A stretch of 64,000 bases of DNA. It comes from Caldalkalibacillus salinus. GTDB taxonomy: Bacteria > Bacillota > Bacilli > Caldalkalibacillales > JCM-10596. The stretch's first letter is position 1. Every line of letters begins with the position of its first letter. Of the stretch, positions 54,405 to 63,316 are shown in pieces. Below the pieces are notes generated by a model that was not told where the DNA came from, made no database searches, and was given only the letters and a program-made list of their open reading frames with translations. Location: the NCBI RefSeq assembly GCF_016745835.1, contig NZ_JAERVL010000012.1, positions 124,001 to 188,000 on the forward strand, written 5' to 3'. The translations under genes and the position numbers were made by a program.

Positions 54405-54803
54405 GATTTTAATTTCCCCCCTACAACACTGCACCCCTTCTGTCCAATATCTCTATCTTTTTAGACGCAGCGATGCAATAAAAGTTTCGATAAAAGTGTA
54501 CAGATCGTTCCCCAGTAAGATTGTCGTCAACTGTAAATCGTTCGTCAATGTTGACATACTATTCGAATAACGCCATTCTTTTTTGTCCATCATTTCATAA
54601 AAAATGGATATTAAGGCTCTATGTAAAATCTATGCCCTTAACGTTAAGTAATCACACTTTTTTGGGACGCCGTTTCTATCATAACACACTGTTAATAGAT
54701 TTGTTAGCAAAAAACAAGATAACATTGAAAGAATAATCATCATGTTAATGAACGAGGGACGATCAATCATCATTAAGCATTCTCACACAGCGTCTTTACA
54801 ATC
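54405..54803. other. Intergenic region upstream of the sigma factor
   Basis: About 400 bases with no recognised gene. It holds the ECF promoter (54462-54490). A 46-codon minus-strand frame (ATG 54593, stop 54453-54455) lacks a ribosome binding site and overlaps that promoter, so I do not call it. A weak -10 (TATGAT) near 54675-54685 has no matching -35. The left end of the neighbouring small RNA terminator lies at 54804. Confidence 0.5.
54462..54490 (-). promoter_or_regulatory. ECF-type (autoregulatory) promoter of the sigma/anti-sigma operon
   Basis: On the minus strand TCGAAAC (54490-54484) and CGTCTA (54467-54462) are separated by 16 bases, with a T run after AAC. This matches the TGAAAC-N16-CGTC layout of Bacillus ECF promoters and differs from sigma-A boxes. 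Start near 54455, about 50 bases before the sigma gene. Confidence 0.65.
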
Positions 54804-54909
54804 AAAAAAAAACCGCAGTTTGCTCGCCCTATGTAAGGGCTTACAAAGTGCGGCACGACATTCGTCGTTGATCCAGTTTATGGATAGGAGTGGAGAGAAA
54901 CCATACTGT
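54804..54909 (-). ncRNA. Candidate small regulatory RNA (about 105 nt)
   Basis: A free-standing transcription unit with no start codon preceded by a ribosome binding site. From the predicted start near 54909 the minus strand shows a 5' C/U-rich unpaired stretch (TCTCTCCACTCCTATCC) complementary to Shine-Dalgarno-like GGAG sequences, a small ATCCA/TGGAT hairpin, an ACGAC-GAAT-GTCGT hairpin, and a terminator stem with CCGCA/TGCGG, TTTG/CAAA and GCCCT/AGGGC segments ending in nine T. Promoter and terminator spacing fit a 105-nt RNA. I do not recognise a named family. It probably acts by base pairing with mRNA. Confidence 0.7.
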
Positions 54910-54915
54910 AACTCT

Positions 54916-54962
54916 ATTATAACTTTTCGGGCTAAAATGTCAACGGATATTTTCAAAAAATT
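54916..54962 (-). promoter_or_regulatory. Consensus promoter of the small RNA with CodY-box-like element
   Basis: On the minus strand TTGACA (54943-54938), a 16-base spacer and TATAAT (54921-54916) make a perfect consensus. Four bases upstream of the -35 lies AATTTTTTGAAAATA (54962-54948), matching the CodY consensus AATTTTCWGAAAATT at 13 of 15 positions. AT-rich sequence makes chance matches possible. Confidence 0.7.
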
Positions 54963-55125
54963 TTAAGTGTTGTGGCATATGTGAGGACAGAAGGACGGGA
55001 AGGTTATACTCCTTCCCCTTCTGCTGCTCATTTTGACCACAATTTTCATTCATAAATCCTAACTGTTCATCTACGGAAAAATTTTAATTAAAAAAATGTT
55101 CCATCGCTCATACTCTCAGCTCAGA

Positions 55126-56472
55126 CTATACTGTAGACTTGGTTAAGGTGACGTCAATGCCTAACTTCTTCAGCTCTGAGAAAAAGGTCGGACAAGTTTT
55201 AGACACACAAGCTGGATCAAGGATTTGAATATCAGGCACTTTGAGGCCCAAAAGTGCAAATACCATGGCGTTGCGATGGTCGTCATGTGGATCGAGCTTC
55301 GCCCCATGTAGATCTCCAGGATACACTGTAAACCCGTCTGTATTTTCTTCAACATTTAATCCCATGTTCGCTAGCGCCTGACATATAACGGCAATACGAT
55401 CGGACTCATGTTTGCGAATATGAGCAACGTTGGTTACCGTTATAGGCTTATCAGCAAACGGCGCTAAGGCTCCTACAGTCAAAGCTTGGTCAGACATGGG
55501 CTTCATATCCACTTCAAACCCACCTCTCAGTTGCTTTGGCCCTGTAACTTCTAGATAAGTGTCATGCTTAACCGTTTGACAGCCCATGCGTTGTAACACG
55601 TCAATAAACTTTGCGTCTGGTTGATGTGAATGGTAACCCACATTTTCTATTCTGACCGTCCCTTGGGTGAGCGCAGCAACACTCAAAAAGTAACAGGCTG
55701 TAGATGCATCCGCCTCTAATACGGTATCTCGTGCTTCGTACCCTGTCGGATGAACCGTAAAGGTCGTATAATCCTCATCGTGTTGGATATGTGCGCCAAA
55801 AGCGCGCATCAGCTGCAAAGTAATACCGATGTATGCCGGTTGTACCAAGCCACCGATCACGTTGATGGTTACCTTATCTCGGGCGCAAGCACTAGCGATG
55901 AGAAGGCCACTTAAAAACTGGCTGGACACATTCCCTGGTACTTGGACCGTTCCACCACTTAGCCCCGTTCCTTTTACGACTAAAGGCAGCCCCTCCGATT
56001 CGGACAGAGATGTGATATCCGCACCTAAGCTTTTCAAACCATCAATCAAGGGACGTAGAGGTCTTTTTCTTAATTGTTCAATCCCGTCTACTGTCCACTG
56101 CCCAGAGGATTTCACTGCTAAAGCGCCTGGGAGAAAACGTGCAATGGTACCTGCTGCACCGATAAATAATTCCCCCTTATCGGTGGGCCACTCTCCACCG
56201 GTCCCTTGTATGGTGACTTCATCCCCATCCACATCAATGCTGACGCCTAGACGACGCAGGGCATCAATGCACCAATAGGAGTCATCACTTCGTAGAATTC
56301 CTTTTAGTTTGGAAGTACCCGTTGCAAGGGCAGCGATAATAAGCGCGCGATTGGTATAGCTTTTAGAACCCGGTACAGTGATACGTCCCGAAATAGGATC
56401 TGCAACGGGTGTGACTTGGGCCATCGTATAAGAACGGTCGAGTGCCCATTCGGATCGTGAAGTTACGTGCAT
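55126..56472 (-). CDS. aroA: 3-phosphoshikimate 1-carboxyvinyltransferase (EPSP synthase), actinobacterial-type
   Basis: A 448-residue shikimate-pathway enzyme that joins shikimate-3-phosphate and PEP. Key motifs are present but not in the usual Bacillus wording: GSKSYTNRALI (Lys, Ser, Arg of the substrate site), GAAGTIARFLP (the usual Asn of NAGT is Ala), LRKRPLRPLIDGL, GNVSSQFLSG, DMKPMSDQALT (catalytic Asp), AHIRKHESDRI (catalytic Glu kept; the usual Lys before it is His), DDHRNAM and DPACVSKTCPTFF. HIRxHExDR resembles actinobacterial AroA. ATG 56472 follows GGGGGGATACC. It ends the trp-hisC-tyrA-aroA supraoperon. Confidence 0.9.
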   Translation of the reverse strand: MHVTSRSEWALDRSYTMAQVTPVADPISGRITVPGSKSYTNRALIIAALATGTSKLKGILRSDDSYWCIDALRRLGVSIDVDGDEVTIQGTGGEWPTDKGELFIGAAGTIARFLPGALAVKSSGQWTVDGIEQLRKRPLRPLIDGLKSLGADITSLSESEGLPLVVKGTGLSGGTVQVPGNVSSQFLSGLLIASACARDKVTINVIGGLVQPAYIGITLQLMRAFGAHIQHDEDYTTFTVHPTGYEARDTVLEADASTACYFLSVAALTQGTVRIENVGYHSHQPDAKFIDVLQRMGCQTVKHDTYLEVTGPKQLRGGFEVDMKPMSDQALTVGALAPFADKPITVTNVAHIRKHESDRIAVICQALANMGLNVEENTDGFTVYPGDLHGAKLDPHDDHRNAMVFALLGLKVPDIQILDPACVSKTCPTFFSELKKLGIDVTLTKSTV

Positions 56473-56508
56473 GGTATCCCCCCTTCTCCTATCGTCTTGT
56501 ATCAATGA

Positions 56509-57624
56509 TTAGTCTCGTTCGTATACAGCGTAACGGGCACGTTGAATAACCTGTTTCGCCGCCTGAAGGTCTTTCTCGTGTCTAAAGGCAAGACGAAGGA
56601 CCCCCATAATATCCTCACGCGTTTCCAATATCTCTAAGTTTGTAATACTAATGTCTTCTTCTCCTAAAAGCGTTGTTATTTCCCCGATGACGCCAGGATG
56701 GTCCGGTATGTCCACATACAGATCATAAAAAGCAGGAATCGCCCCTCTTTTGCGTTCGGGTAGCCCATCTCTCACTGTTTTGGCATGCGCGTAAAAAGAC
56801 TCGATGTCAGCCACATCATTCTGCTCTAACATATTAATAAGCTCGTCCATGTAATGTTGCCAATCTTTCATCTGTCTTAAGATGGGCTCACGATTACTTA
56901 TCGTGATATCTCGCCACATACGTGGGTTACTAGACGCTATACGTGTAATATCTTTAAACCCACCCGCTGCCAGTCTGAAATACCATGGATTATGAGTGTT
57001 GTACTGTTGAACATGCTCCACCAGCGCCGAGGCGATCACATGAGGAAAATGGCTGATAGCGGCCACTACCTCATCGTGCTCCTGAGGACTCATTTGCACG
57101 AGTTTCGCCTTTGTAGCTGTAAGTAACGCCCGCAATTCATCCACTTTTGCTTGAGGGGAATCTTCACTTGGCGTGAGGACATAATAAGCGTTCTCGAACA
57201 AGCGGTCATGCGCCGCTTCAACACCCGACTTATGGGAGCCTGCCATCGGATGTCCGCCAATGAAATGACCTCTCGTTTGGGACGTATACTTCTCACTTCT
57301 TTGTACCACTTCTGTCTTGGTGCTCCCGACGTCCGTTATAATGGCCCCTTCTTTTAAGAGCGGTGAGGTCATGATCTCTTCAAGCAACTCACAAAGGACC
57401 TGAACGGGTGTACAGATTACAATGATGTCCGCTCCTGCTATACTTTCCTGTACACTTGTGGTTCCCTCATCGACAACGCCAAGTGTGGAGGCGAGACGTA
57501 TTTGCGAATGATGATGATCATAGCCTTTGATATACAGCTCGTCACCATACTCTTTTTTGAGCGCAAGTGCGAGTGAGCCTCCTATTAACCCTGTACCTAT
57601 TACCGTTACTTGTTTCTGTTTCAT
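56509..57624 (-). CDS. tyrA: Prephenate dehydrogenase with C-terminal ACT domain
   Basis: A 371-residue enzyme of tyrosine synthesis that makes 4-hydroxyphenylpyruvate. N-terminal NAD site VIGTGLIGGSLALAL; ICTPVQV and ITDVGSTKTEV; the substrate site GGHPMAGSHKSGVEAA with catalytic His; the second domain HFPHVIASALVEHV and GFKDITRIASS. Residues from about 298 form an ACT domain (YVDIPDHPGVIGEITTLLGEEDISITNL), suggesting feedback by tyrosine. The ATG overlaps the hisC stop by 4 bases. Confidence 0.94.
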   Translation of the reverse strand: MKQKQVTVIGTGLIGGSLALALKKEYGDELYIKGYDHHHSQIRLASTLGVVDEGTTSVQESIAGADIIVICTPVQVLCELLEEIMTSPLLKEGAIITDVGSTKTEVVQRSEKYTSQTRGHFIGGHPMAGSHKSGVEAAHDRLFENAYYVLTPSEDSPQAKVDELRALLTATKAKLVQMSPQEHDEVVAAISHFPHVIASALVEHVQQYNTHNPWYFRLAAGGFKDITRIASSNPRMWRDITISNREPILRQMKDWQHYMDELINMLEQNDVADIESFYAHAKTVRDGLPERKRGAIPAFYDLYVDIPDHPGVIGEITTLLGEEDISITNLEILETREDIMGVLRLAFRHEKDLQAAKQVIQRARYAVYERD

Positions 57625-58715
57625 GATGCTCCTTCCGTGATTGTCTCTTTCAATACGTTGATAATTTTTTCATTTTGCTCTTGAGAACCTACCGTTATTC
57701 TAATAGACGTCGGAAACCCTAACGCTTCACCAGAACGAACGATAATGCCCTGTTTCAATAGTGCTTCAAATACCTCATTCCCGCTTCGTTTCGTATCCAC
57801 AAGTACAAAGTTTCCTTGTGACGGATAATAGGATAATCCCATATCTTCAAAAGCGCGATAGAATTGCTGTAGTCCCTCTAAGTTTCTGTCATAGCATTCT
57901 TTAACATAATCCTGATCTTCAAGTCCTGCTAAGGCTGCTGCTTGAGCAAAGCGGTTGGCATTAAATGGGGCTCTGACTCTGTTTAAAAGGTCAACAACAC
58001 TCGCCTGTCCAATCCCATAACCGATTCGTAAACTAGCTAAGCCGTAGATCTTAGAAAAAGTCCGCATGACAAATAGATTAGGAAAACGATCGATAAGCTT
58101 CGTAGAATCTGGGTAGTCTTCCGCGCTTGCATACTCGCAGTAAGCTTCATCTAGTACAACAAGAATATCACTGGAAATAGACTCTAAAAAGGCCACAATG
58201 CGATCTTCGCTCACGTAAGTCCCAGAAGGATTGTTAGGGTTACAAATCCATATTACCTTGGTTTGATCGTTCACTTTACCCTTCATCGTTTCGAGGTCAT
58301 GGACGCCATCCTTCAACGGTACTTCAATCACTTCTGCCCCTTCAATTACAGCGTTCGTTTTATAGATAGGAAACGTCGGCGTCGCCATGATCGTATTCGC
58401 ATTGGCATCTAAATAAACTCTCGTAATAAAAGAGATGATTTCATCAGAACCGTTACCAAACACAATTTGATCTTCGTTAACATCATAAAAGCGAGCCAGA
58501 CCTTGTCTTAAGTTATAGCTTGCCCCATCTGGGTAAAGAGCCATATTTGCGGCCTCTTTTTGTAGAGCCTCTTTCACCTGTGGTGAAGCACCAAAAGGAT
58601 TCTCATTAGAAGCGAGTTTGATAATTTCGTCTAGACCATACTCACGCTTCACTTCTTCAATTGGCTTTCCCGGTTTATACACCGGTAAATGAGGTATTTG
58701 TTCTTTTGCTTGCAT
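57621..58715 (-). CDS. hisC: Histidinol-phosphate/aromatic aminotransferase
   Basis: A 364-residue class I/II PLP aminotransferase. Motifs: IKLASNENPFGASP, YPDGASYNLRQGLARF, FGNGSDEIISFI, NPNNPSGTYVS, VLDEAYCEYA, and the PLP lysine in RTFSKIYGLASLRIGYG. In Bacillus this single enzyme serves both histidine and aromatic amino acid synthesis, in line with its place between trpA and tyrA. GGTGGAAAAAG lies upstream of the ATG. A 100-base gap with an inverted repeat separates it from trpA. Confidence 0.95.
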   Translation of the reverse strand: MQAKEQIPHLPVYKPGKPIEEVKREYGLDEIIKLASNENPFGASPQVKEALQKEAANMALYPDGASYNLRQGLARFYDVNEDQIVFGNGSDEIISFITRVYLDANANTIMATPTFPIYKTNAVIEGAEVIEVPLKDGVHDLETMKGKVNDQTKVIWICNPNNPSGTYVSEDRIVAFLESISSDILVVLDEAYCEYASAEDYPDSTKLIDRFPNLFVMRTFSKIYGLASLRIGYGIGQASVVDLLNRVRAPFNANRFAQAAALAGLEDQDYVKECYDRNLEGLQQFYRAFEDMGLSYYPSQGNFVLVDTKRSGNEVFEALLKQGIIVRSGEALGFPTSIRITVGSQEQNEKIINVLKETITEGAS

Positions 58716-58750
58716 CTTTTTCCACCATTCCTTCCCCTGAACAATATCTT

Positions 58751-58813
58751 GTAGACAAATGTGTACACTGTTGCTATTAAACCTAAGTTGTATGTTACAA
58801 ACTATTTGTCTAC
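58751..58813. repeat. Inverted repeat between trpA and hisC
   Basis: GTAGACAAAT (58751-58760) and ATTTGTCTAC (58804-58813) are perfect inverted copies 43 bases apart; the palindrome GTGTACAC lies next to the left copy. There is no T run, so it is not a classic terminator. It could be a protein-binding site or an RNA stem affecting hisC. Confidence 0.55.
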
Positions 58814-58817
58814 TATA

Positions 58818-59645
58818 TTACTCTGAAAAAAGATCTTGTACAAATGTTTTTATACCTTCTAATGCGACTTTCTTACGTTCAGGGTCAACGAGGTCTGCTT
58901 CTTTTTCTGTGATGGTCCGGATCAACGCACTTCCCATAATAATACCGGGTGCTAATGTACGCAGATATTGAACGTGTTCTTTCTTAGAGACACCAAAACC
59001 AACGGCCACAGGTGCCTTAGCATATTGCTGAACTTCTTTGATAAATGGTTCAATATCCTTATTAAAAGAGTCGCGTACGCCCGTGACACCTAGGGAAGAG
59101 ATACAGTACACAAATCCATTCGCTTCTGAAACGATCTGCTGTAACCGTTGCTGTGACGTCGGTGCAACGAGTGAGATCAAAGGAAAGGTGTCATGTTGCG
59201 TCAATGATCGGAGTTGACCAGATTCTTCGTAGGGCAGGTCTGGCACGAGCACACCATTGGCACCTGACTCTTGTGCATCCCGAACAAACGCTTCTAATCC
59301 GTATTGGAGGATCGGATTATAGTAGCAAAAGACGACGATCGGAATCGAAACCCCTTGTTGACGCATATCTGCTATCAATTCAAGACCTTTACGGAAGGTC
59401 ATGCCTGCTTGTATAGCCTTTTCTGAAGCATGCTGAATAACTGGACCATCCGCTAAGGGATCGGAGTAAGGAAAACCTAGCTCTAACACATCTGCTCCAG
59501 CCGATTGTAAAGTCAGAGCGATATCAATGCTTAACTGATAAGACGGGTACCCTGCTGTAATAAACGGAATGAACGCTGGATGCCCCTTTGACTCTTTTTC
59601 CTTTATGGCCTCACTGATGGTCAATTCTACGTCCGTCACCCTCAT
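58818..59645 (-). CDS. trpA: Tryptophan synthase alpha subunit
   Basis: A 275-residue TIM-barrel lyase that cleaves indole-3-glycerol phosphate to indole. [15 protein letters not shown] at the N-terminus, the catalytic Glu and Asp in [27 protein letters not shown], and phosphate-site segments [15 protein letters not shown] and [13 protein letters not shown]. The ATG overlaps the trpB stop by 4 bases (ATGA). Works as a complex with TrpB. Confidence 0.97.
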   Translation of the reverse strand: MRVTDVELTISEAIKEKESKGHPAFIPFITAGYPSYQLSIDIALTLQSAGADVLELGFPYSDPLADGPVIQHASEKAIQAGMTFRKGLELIADMRQQGVSIPIVVFCYYNPILQYGLEAFVRDAQESGANGVLVPDLPYEESGQLRSLTQHDTFPLISLVAPTSQQRLQQIVSEANGFVYCISSLGVTGVRDSFNKDIEPFIKEVQQYAKAPVAVGFGVSKKEHVQYLRTLAPGIIMGSALIRTITEKEADLVDPERKKVALEGIKTFVQDLFSE

Positions 59646-60856
59646 GCTGTTCCCTCCTCATCCAAGTAGGTTTGTAATGTATGCACGTCTTTATCCCCAC
59701 GCCCAGATAGGTTAACGACGATGACGTCACCCTCATCCGCTTGTTGAGCTTGGTTTTTAGCCTCTGCCAGCGCATGGGCACTTTCTATCGCCGGTAAGAT
59801 ACCTTCTGTTAAACATAGATCCTGTAACGCATCTAGTGACGCTGCATCCGTGGCACACTGGTATTTTACTCTACCAGTATAAGCGAGATGGGCATGCTCT
59901 GGCCCCACACCAGGATAATCTAATCCTGCTGAAATTGAGTGTGCTTCTTGAATTTGACCTTCATCATCCTGCAAAACGTAGGTCATGGCACCGTGCATCA
60001 CACCTGGTTTTCCTTTGGTTATCGTGGCGGCGTGCTGATCTGTCTCTGTTCCTTTACCCGCGGCTTCAACCCCAAATAACTGCACCTCTTCATCGTTTAA
60101 GAAAGGGTAAAACATGCCAATCGCATTACTTCCTCCACCGACGCAAGCGATGATCTTATCCGGGAGTTTGCCTTCTAAGGCCATCATTTGTTCTTTCGTT
60201 TCGTCACCGATAATGCGCTGGAAGTCTCTCACCATTCGTGGGTAGGGATGTGGCCCGACAACGGAGCCAATGAGATAGTAGCAATCGTTCACATGAGTCA
60301 CCCAGTAACGTATCGCTTCATTCGTAGCATCCTTCAGTGTTCGTGAACCCGACTTGGCTGGGATGACTTCCGCACCTAACAACTTCATCCGAAATACATT
60401 CAGGGACTGACGCGCGATGTCTTCTTCACCCATGAAAACCTTACAATTTAAACCGAATTTAGCGGCCACTGTCGCAGCGGCCACACCGTGTTGGCCTGCA
60501 CCCGTTTCTGCGATGATATTCTTTTTTCCCATTCGTTTGGCTAAGAGCGCTTGGCCAATGGCGTTGTTAATCTTATGTGCCCCTGTATGGTTGAGGTCTT
60601 CCCTTTTAAGATAGATCTTGGCTTTGCCACCCCATCTCTCACTTAGGTGAGGGGCTTTATACAAAGAGGTGGGGCGACCCGAGTAACTTTTGAGTAATGC
60701 ACGATACTCTTCAAAAAAATGGGGGTCCTGCTTTATATTTTGATACGCTTGTTCTAATTCTGTGAGAGCTTGCATGAGTGTCTCTGGAACGAATTTACCT
60801 CCAAATTCCCCGAAACGTCCCTGCAAGTCTGGCTCGGTTTCAAAATGAATGGCCAT
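59642..60856 (-). CDS. trpB: Tryptophan synthase beta subunit
   Basis: A 404-residue PLP enzyme that condenses indole with serine. [16 protein letters not shown] at the N-terminus, the PLP lysine in [15 protein letters not shown] near residue 93, [17 protein letters not shown], the phosphate loop [15 protein letters not shown] and the C-terminal NLSGRGDKD. The start overlaps the trpF end by 17 bases. Confidence 0.97.
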   Translation of the reverse strand: MAIHFETEPDLQGRFGEFGGKFVPETLMQALTELEQAYQNIKQDPHFFEEYRALLKSYSGRPTSLYKAPHLSERWGGKAKIYLKREDLNHTGAHKINNAIGQALLAKRMGKKNIIAETGAGQHGVAAATVAAKFGLNCKVFMGEEDIARQSLNVFRMKLLGAEVIPAKSGSRTLKDATNEAIRYWVTHVNDCYYLIGSVVGPHPYPRMVRDFQRIIGDETKEQMMALEGKLPDKIIACVGGGSNAIGMFYPFLNDEEVQLFGVEAAGKGTETDQHAATITKGKPGVMHGAMTYVLQDDEGQIQEAHSISAGLDYPGVGPEHAHLAYTGRVKYQCATDAASLDALQDLCLTEGILPAIESAHALAEAKNQAQQADEGDVIVVNLSGRGDKDVHTLQTYLDEEGTA

Positions 60857-61508
60857 GTTGGCTTCCTCCTTCAGCTCTGATGCTTGTAATCAGTGCACTT
60901 ATTTTGTCTTTGTCCTTGTATCCGTTGGTTTCCGATCCGCTCGCCACATCGACTCCGTCTATGGTATAGCCCGCCACAAGGGTGTTGGCATTATGGCTCG
61001 TTACACCCCCAGCAATGAATAAGGGACATTTGCCGTTGACTTCCGCAGCCACGTCTGGGATTACGCCCCAGTCGAAGGTCTGCCCCGTTCCACCAACCTG
61101 GCCTTTTATTTTCGTATCTAATAGTATTGCGTTGACAACACTGAGATACGGTGACACTTCAGGACGACGCCCTTGCTCCATATGAACGACCTTCCATACT
61201 TGCATCCCCCGTCGCCGCAGCTTTTGACAATAGTCAGATGTCTCGTGACCGTGGAGTTGAACAATGTTAATCCCTGTGTCCTGTATCGTTTGAATCACAT
61301 CATCTATCTCTTGATCCAGAAAAACACCAACGGCCTTTTCTCTTAAGCCAGGATACGTGTTCAACCACTCGGCGACCTGTTGTCCTTGTACATGACGCTG
61401 GCTTTGCGGTGTAAAGATAAAACCGACATAATCGATATCCTCTTTCATGTAGTGGACGAGTTTAACATCCTGCTCATGACAGTGACCACATACTTTCAAC
61501 TTAGCCAT
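60840..61508 (-). CDS. trpF: Phosphoribosylanthranilate isomerase
   Basis: A 222-residue TIM-barrel isomerase. The catalytic Cys is in [10 protein letters not shown] and the catalytic Asp in [18 protein letters not shown] and GGTGQTFDW carry substrate contacts; [11 protein letters not shown] and VDVASGSE form the phosphate site. The usual KICG is KVCG here. It overlaps trpC by 8 bases and trpB by 17, so translation is coupled. Confidence 0.95.
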   Translation of the reverse strand: MAKLKVCGHCHEQDVKLVHYMKEDIDYVGFIFTPQSQRHVQGQQVAEWLNTYPGLREKAVGVFLDQEIDDVIQTIQDTGINIVQLHGHETSDYCQKLRRRGMQVWKVVHMEQGRRPEVSPYLSVVNAILLDTKIKGQVGGTGQTFDWGVIPDVAAEVNGKCPLFIAGGVTSHNANTLVAGYTIDGVDVASGSETNGYKDKDKISALITSIRAEGGSQHGHSF

Positions 61509-62295
61509 AGAGTTGAGACACAGCCTCTTCTATTTTCTTCTGCCTCATCAAGTATTCACCAACTAGGAAACCATGCACACCCACACGCTCTAATGCCTGT
61601 ATCATATCCGGGCCGTGTATCCCACTTTCGCTGATCATTGTGACCCCTTTTGGGATCATGTTGCTTAAACTTTTGGTGACATTGATGTCCGTCTCAAACG
61701 TATCTAGATTTCGGTTATTCACACCGATGATGCGTGGCGTAAAGACCTCTAGTAGCTGTTCTAACTCTTGCCTATTGTGCACCTCGACCAAGCAATCCAA
61801 GCCAGCATGGGTTGCTTCATCATAGAGGAATTTGAGATCTTGGGGCGGAAGGGCTTTGGCTATTAATAGAATAGCATCTGCCCCCATCTCCACACTTTCA
61901 TTAATTTGTATAGGACTGATGATAAAATCTTTTCTCAGAACCGGAAGTTGTACCTGTTCCTTAATAGCAGAAATGTATTGGGGGTCCCCCTGGAAATAGT
62001 GTTGATCTGTTAGAACAGACAAGCAATCTGCTCCCGCTTTCTCATATGATTTGGCTATCATGACAGGATCAAAGTCTTCTCTAATGACGCCTTTTGATGG
62101 AGACGCCTTTTTCACCTCTGCAATCAATGCAGATGTTCGGTTGGGCTGCCGTAAACGCTCGATAAAAGATTCAGTACTGTTTCCGTCTGTCTTTTCCCCT
62201 TCAGTACTTAAGTTCTTGGGAACTAATAAATCCGGTCGTTCTGCCGTTAAGGTTAGCACCTCTTCCTTCTTCGTCTCTAGTATTTGTTCAAGCAT
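61501..62295 (-). CDS. trpC: Indole-3-glycerol phosphate synthase
   Basis: A 264-residue TIM barrel. IAEVKKASPSKGVIR with the substrate-binding Lys; GADCLSVLTDQHYFQG; LRKDFIISPIQINES with the catalytic Lys; and IGVNNRNLDTFETD; MISESGIHGPDMI near the C-terminus. ATG 62295 has AGGAG 9 bases upstream; the longer frame from 62373 would include trpD coding sequence. It overlaps trpD by 8 bases. Confidence 0.95.
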   Translation of the reverse strand: MLEQILETKKEEVLTLTAERPDLLVPKNLSTEGEKTDGNSTESFIERLRQPNRTSALIAEVKKASPSKGVIREDFDPVMIAKSYEKAGADCLSVLTDQHYFQGDPQYISAIKEQVQLPVLRKDFIISPIQINESVEMGADAILLIAKALPPQDLKFLYDEATHAGLDCLVEVHNRQELEQLLEVFTPRIIGVNNRNLDTFETDINVTKSLSNMIPKGVTMISESGIHGPDMIQALERVGVHGFLVGEYLMRQKKIEEAVSQLYG

Positions 62296-63316
62296 GTTTG
62301 ATTGCTCCTCTCTCTTGGACCATATGTTGAAGGTGCTCCTTTGCTTTACCTGACTCAATAAGGGACTGAGCAAGAGCCACTCCCTCTCTCATGTTTGTTG
62401 CCTTCCCTCCTACATAGAGCGCAGCGCCTGCGTTATAAGCTACGATATCCTTTGCGGCATCTGTACGTGAACCGTCCAACACTTCTCTAATCATCGTTGC
62501 GCTATGTTGGGGAGAATCGGCACGGATATCGGATATGGCGGATACCTCCAATCCTACATCTTCAGGTCTCAGTTCATACTCCTTGATCGACCCAGCTTTT
62601 AGCTCGGTAACCTTCGTTTCTCCGGACACAGTAAACTCATCGAGCCCATCCGTCCCGTGGACGATTAACACATGCTCTGAACCTAAGTGTTGTAAGGTTT
62701 CAGCCATTCGTTTCCCGTATGTCGGGTCAAATACACCGATCACCTGTCTCATCGCCCCAGCAGGATTCGTAAGAGGACCTAGCAAATTAAAAATGGAACG
62801 GAATCCAATTTCTTTGCGTGTTGTTGAGGCATGTTTCATTGCCTGATGGTAGATGGGAGCAAACATGAAACACATACTATGCTGTGCGAATGACGCTTGT
62901 ATTTGCTCCGTTGTTTGCTCCACTGGAATCCCTAGCTCTTCTAGAACATCCGCACTTCCTGTTTGACTCGTAACCGAGCGATTACCATGTTTGGCTATTT
63001 TAAGTCCTGAGGAGGCAGCCACAATGGCACTTGCTGTTGAAACGTTAAACGTCTTAACGCCACTCGCCCCCGTCCCACACGTATCAACAACGGGCTCTCC
63101 TTCCTTAAGTGGTATCGTCCGTCCATAGTCACGCATCGCTTGAGTTAAACCCGTCAACTCGTGTGTTTTAATACCACGGAAACTGAGGATAGAGATAAAG
63201 CTACTCAGCTGAGAAGGCGTGGCTTTTCCCTCTAGTATAGTGGTCATGGCGAGATAAGCTTCTTCTTGTGTAAGGTATTCTTTTTCTATTAATACCTTTA
63301 AAAATGGTTTAAGCAT
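62288..63316 (-). CDS. trpD: Anthranilate phosphoribosyltransferase
   Basis: A 342-residue transferase of tryptophan synthesis. DTCGTGASGVKTFNVSTASAIVAA is the phosphoribosyl pyrophosphate-binding glycine-rich loop; KHGNRSVTSQTGSADVLEELG carries further substrate contacts; and GTDGLDEFTV. ATG 63316 has GGAGG 9 bases upstream; the frame from 63373 would run over trpE coding sequence. It overlaps trpE by 8 bases. Confidence 0.96.
   Translation of the reverse strand: MLKPFLKVLIEKEYLTQEEAYLAMTTILEGKATPSQLSSFISILSFRGIKTHELTGLTQAMRDYGRTIPLKEGEPVVDTCGTGASGVKTFNVSTASAIVAASSGLKIAKHGNRSVTSQTGSADVLEELGIPVEQTTEQIQASFAQHSMCFMFAPIYHQAMKHASTTRKEIGFRSIFNLLGPLTNPAGAMRQVIGVFDPTYGKRMAETLQHLGSEHVLIVHGTDGLDEFTVSGETKVTELKAGSIKEYELRPEDVGLEVSAISDIRADSPQHSATMIREVLDGSRTDAAKDIVAYNAGAALYVGGKATNMREGVALAQSLIESGKAKEHLQHMVQERGAIKHA

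Noticed and set aside
54453-54593. 46-codon minus-strand frame upstream of the sigma factor
   Set aside because: No ribosome binding site, overlaps the ECF promoter, and the encoded peptide has no recognisable features.
54521-54966. Two plus-strand frames (71 and 74 codons) in the sigma-aroA gap
   Set aside because: No ribosome binding sites; the second runs antisense through the small RNA, its terminator and its promoter.
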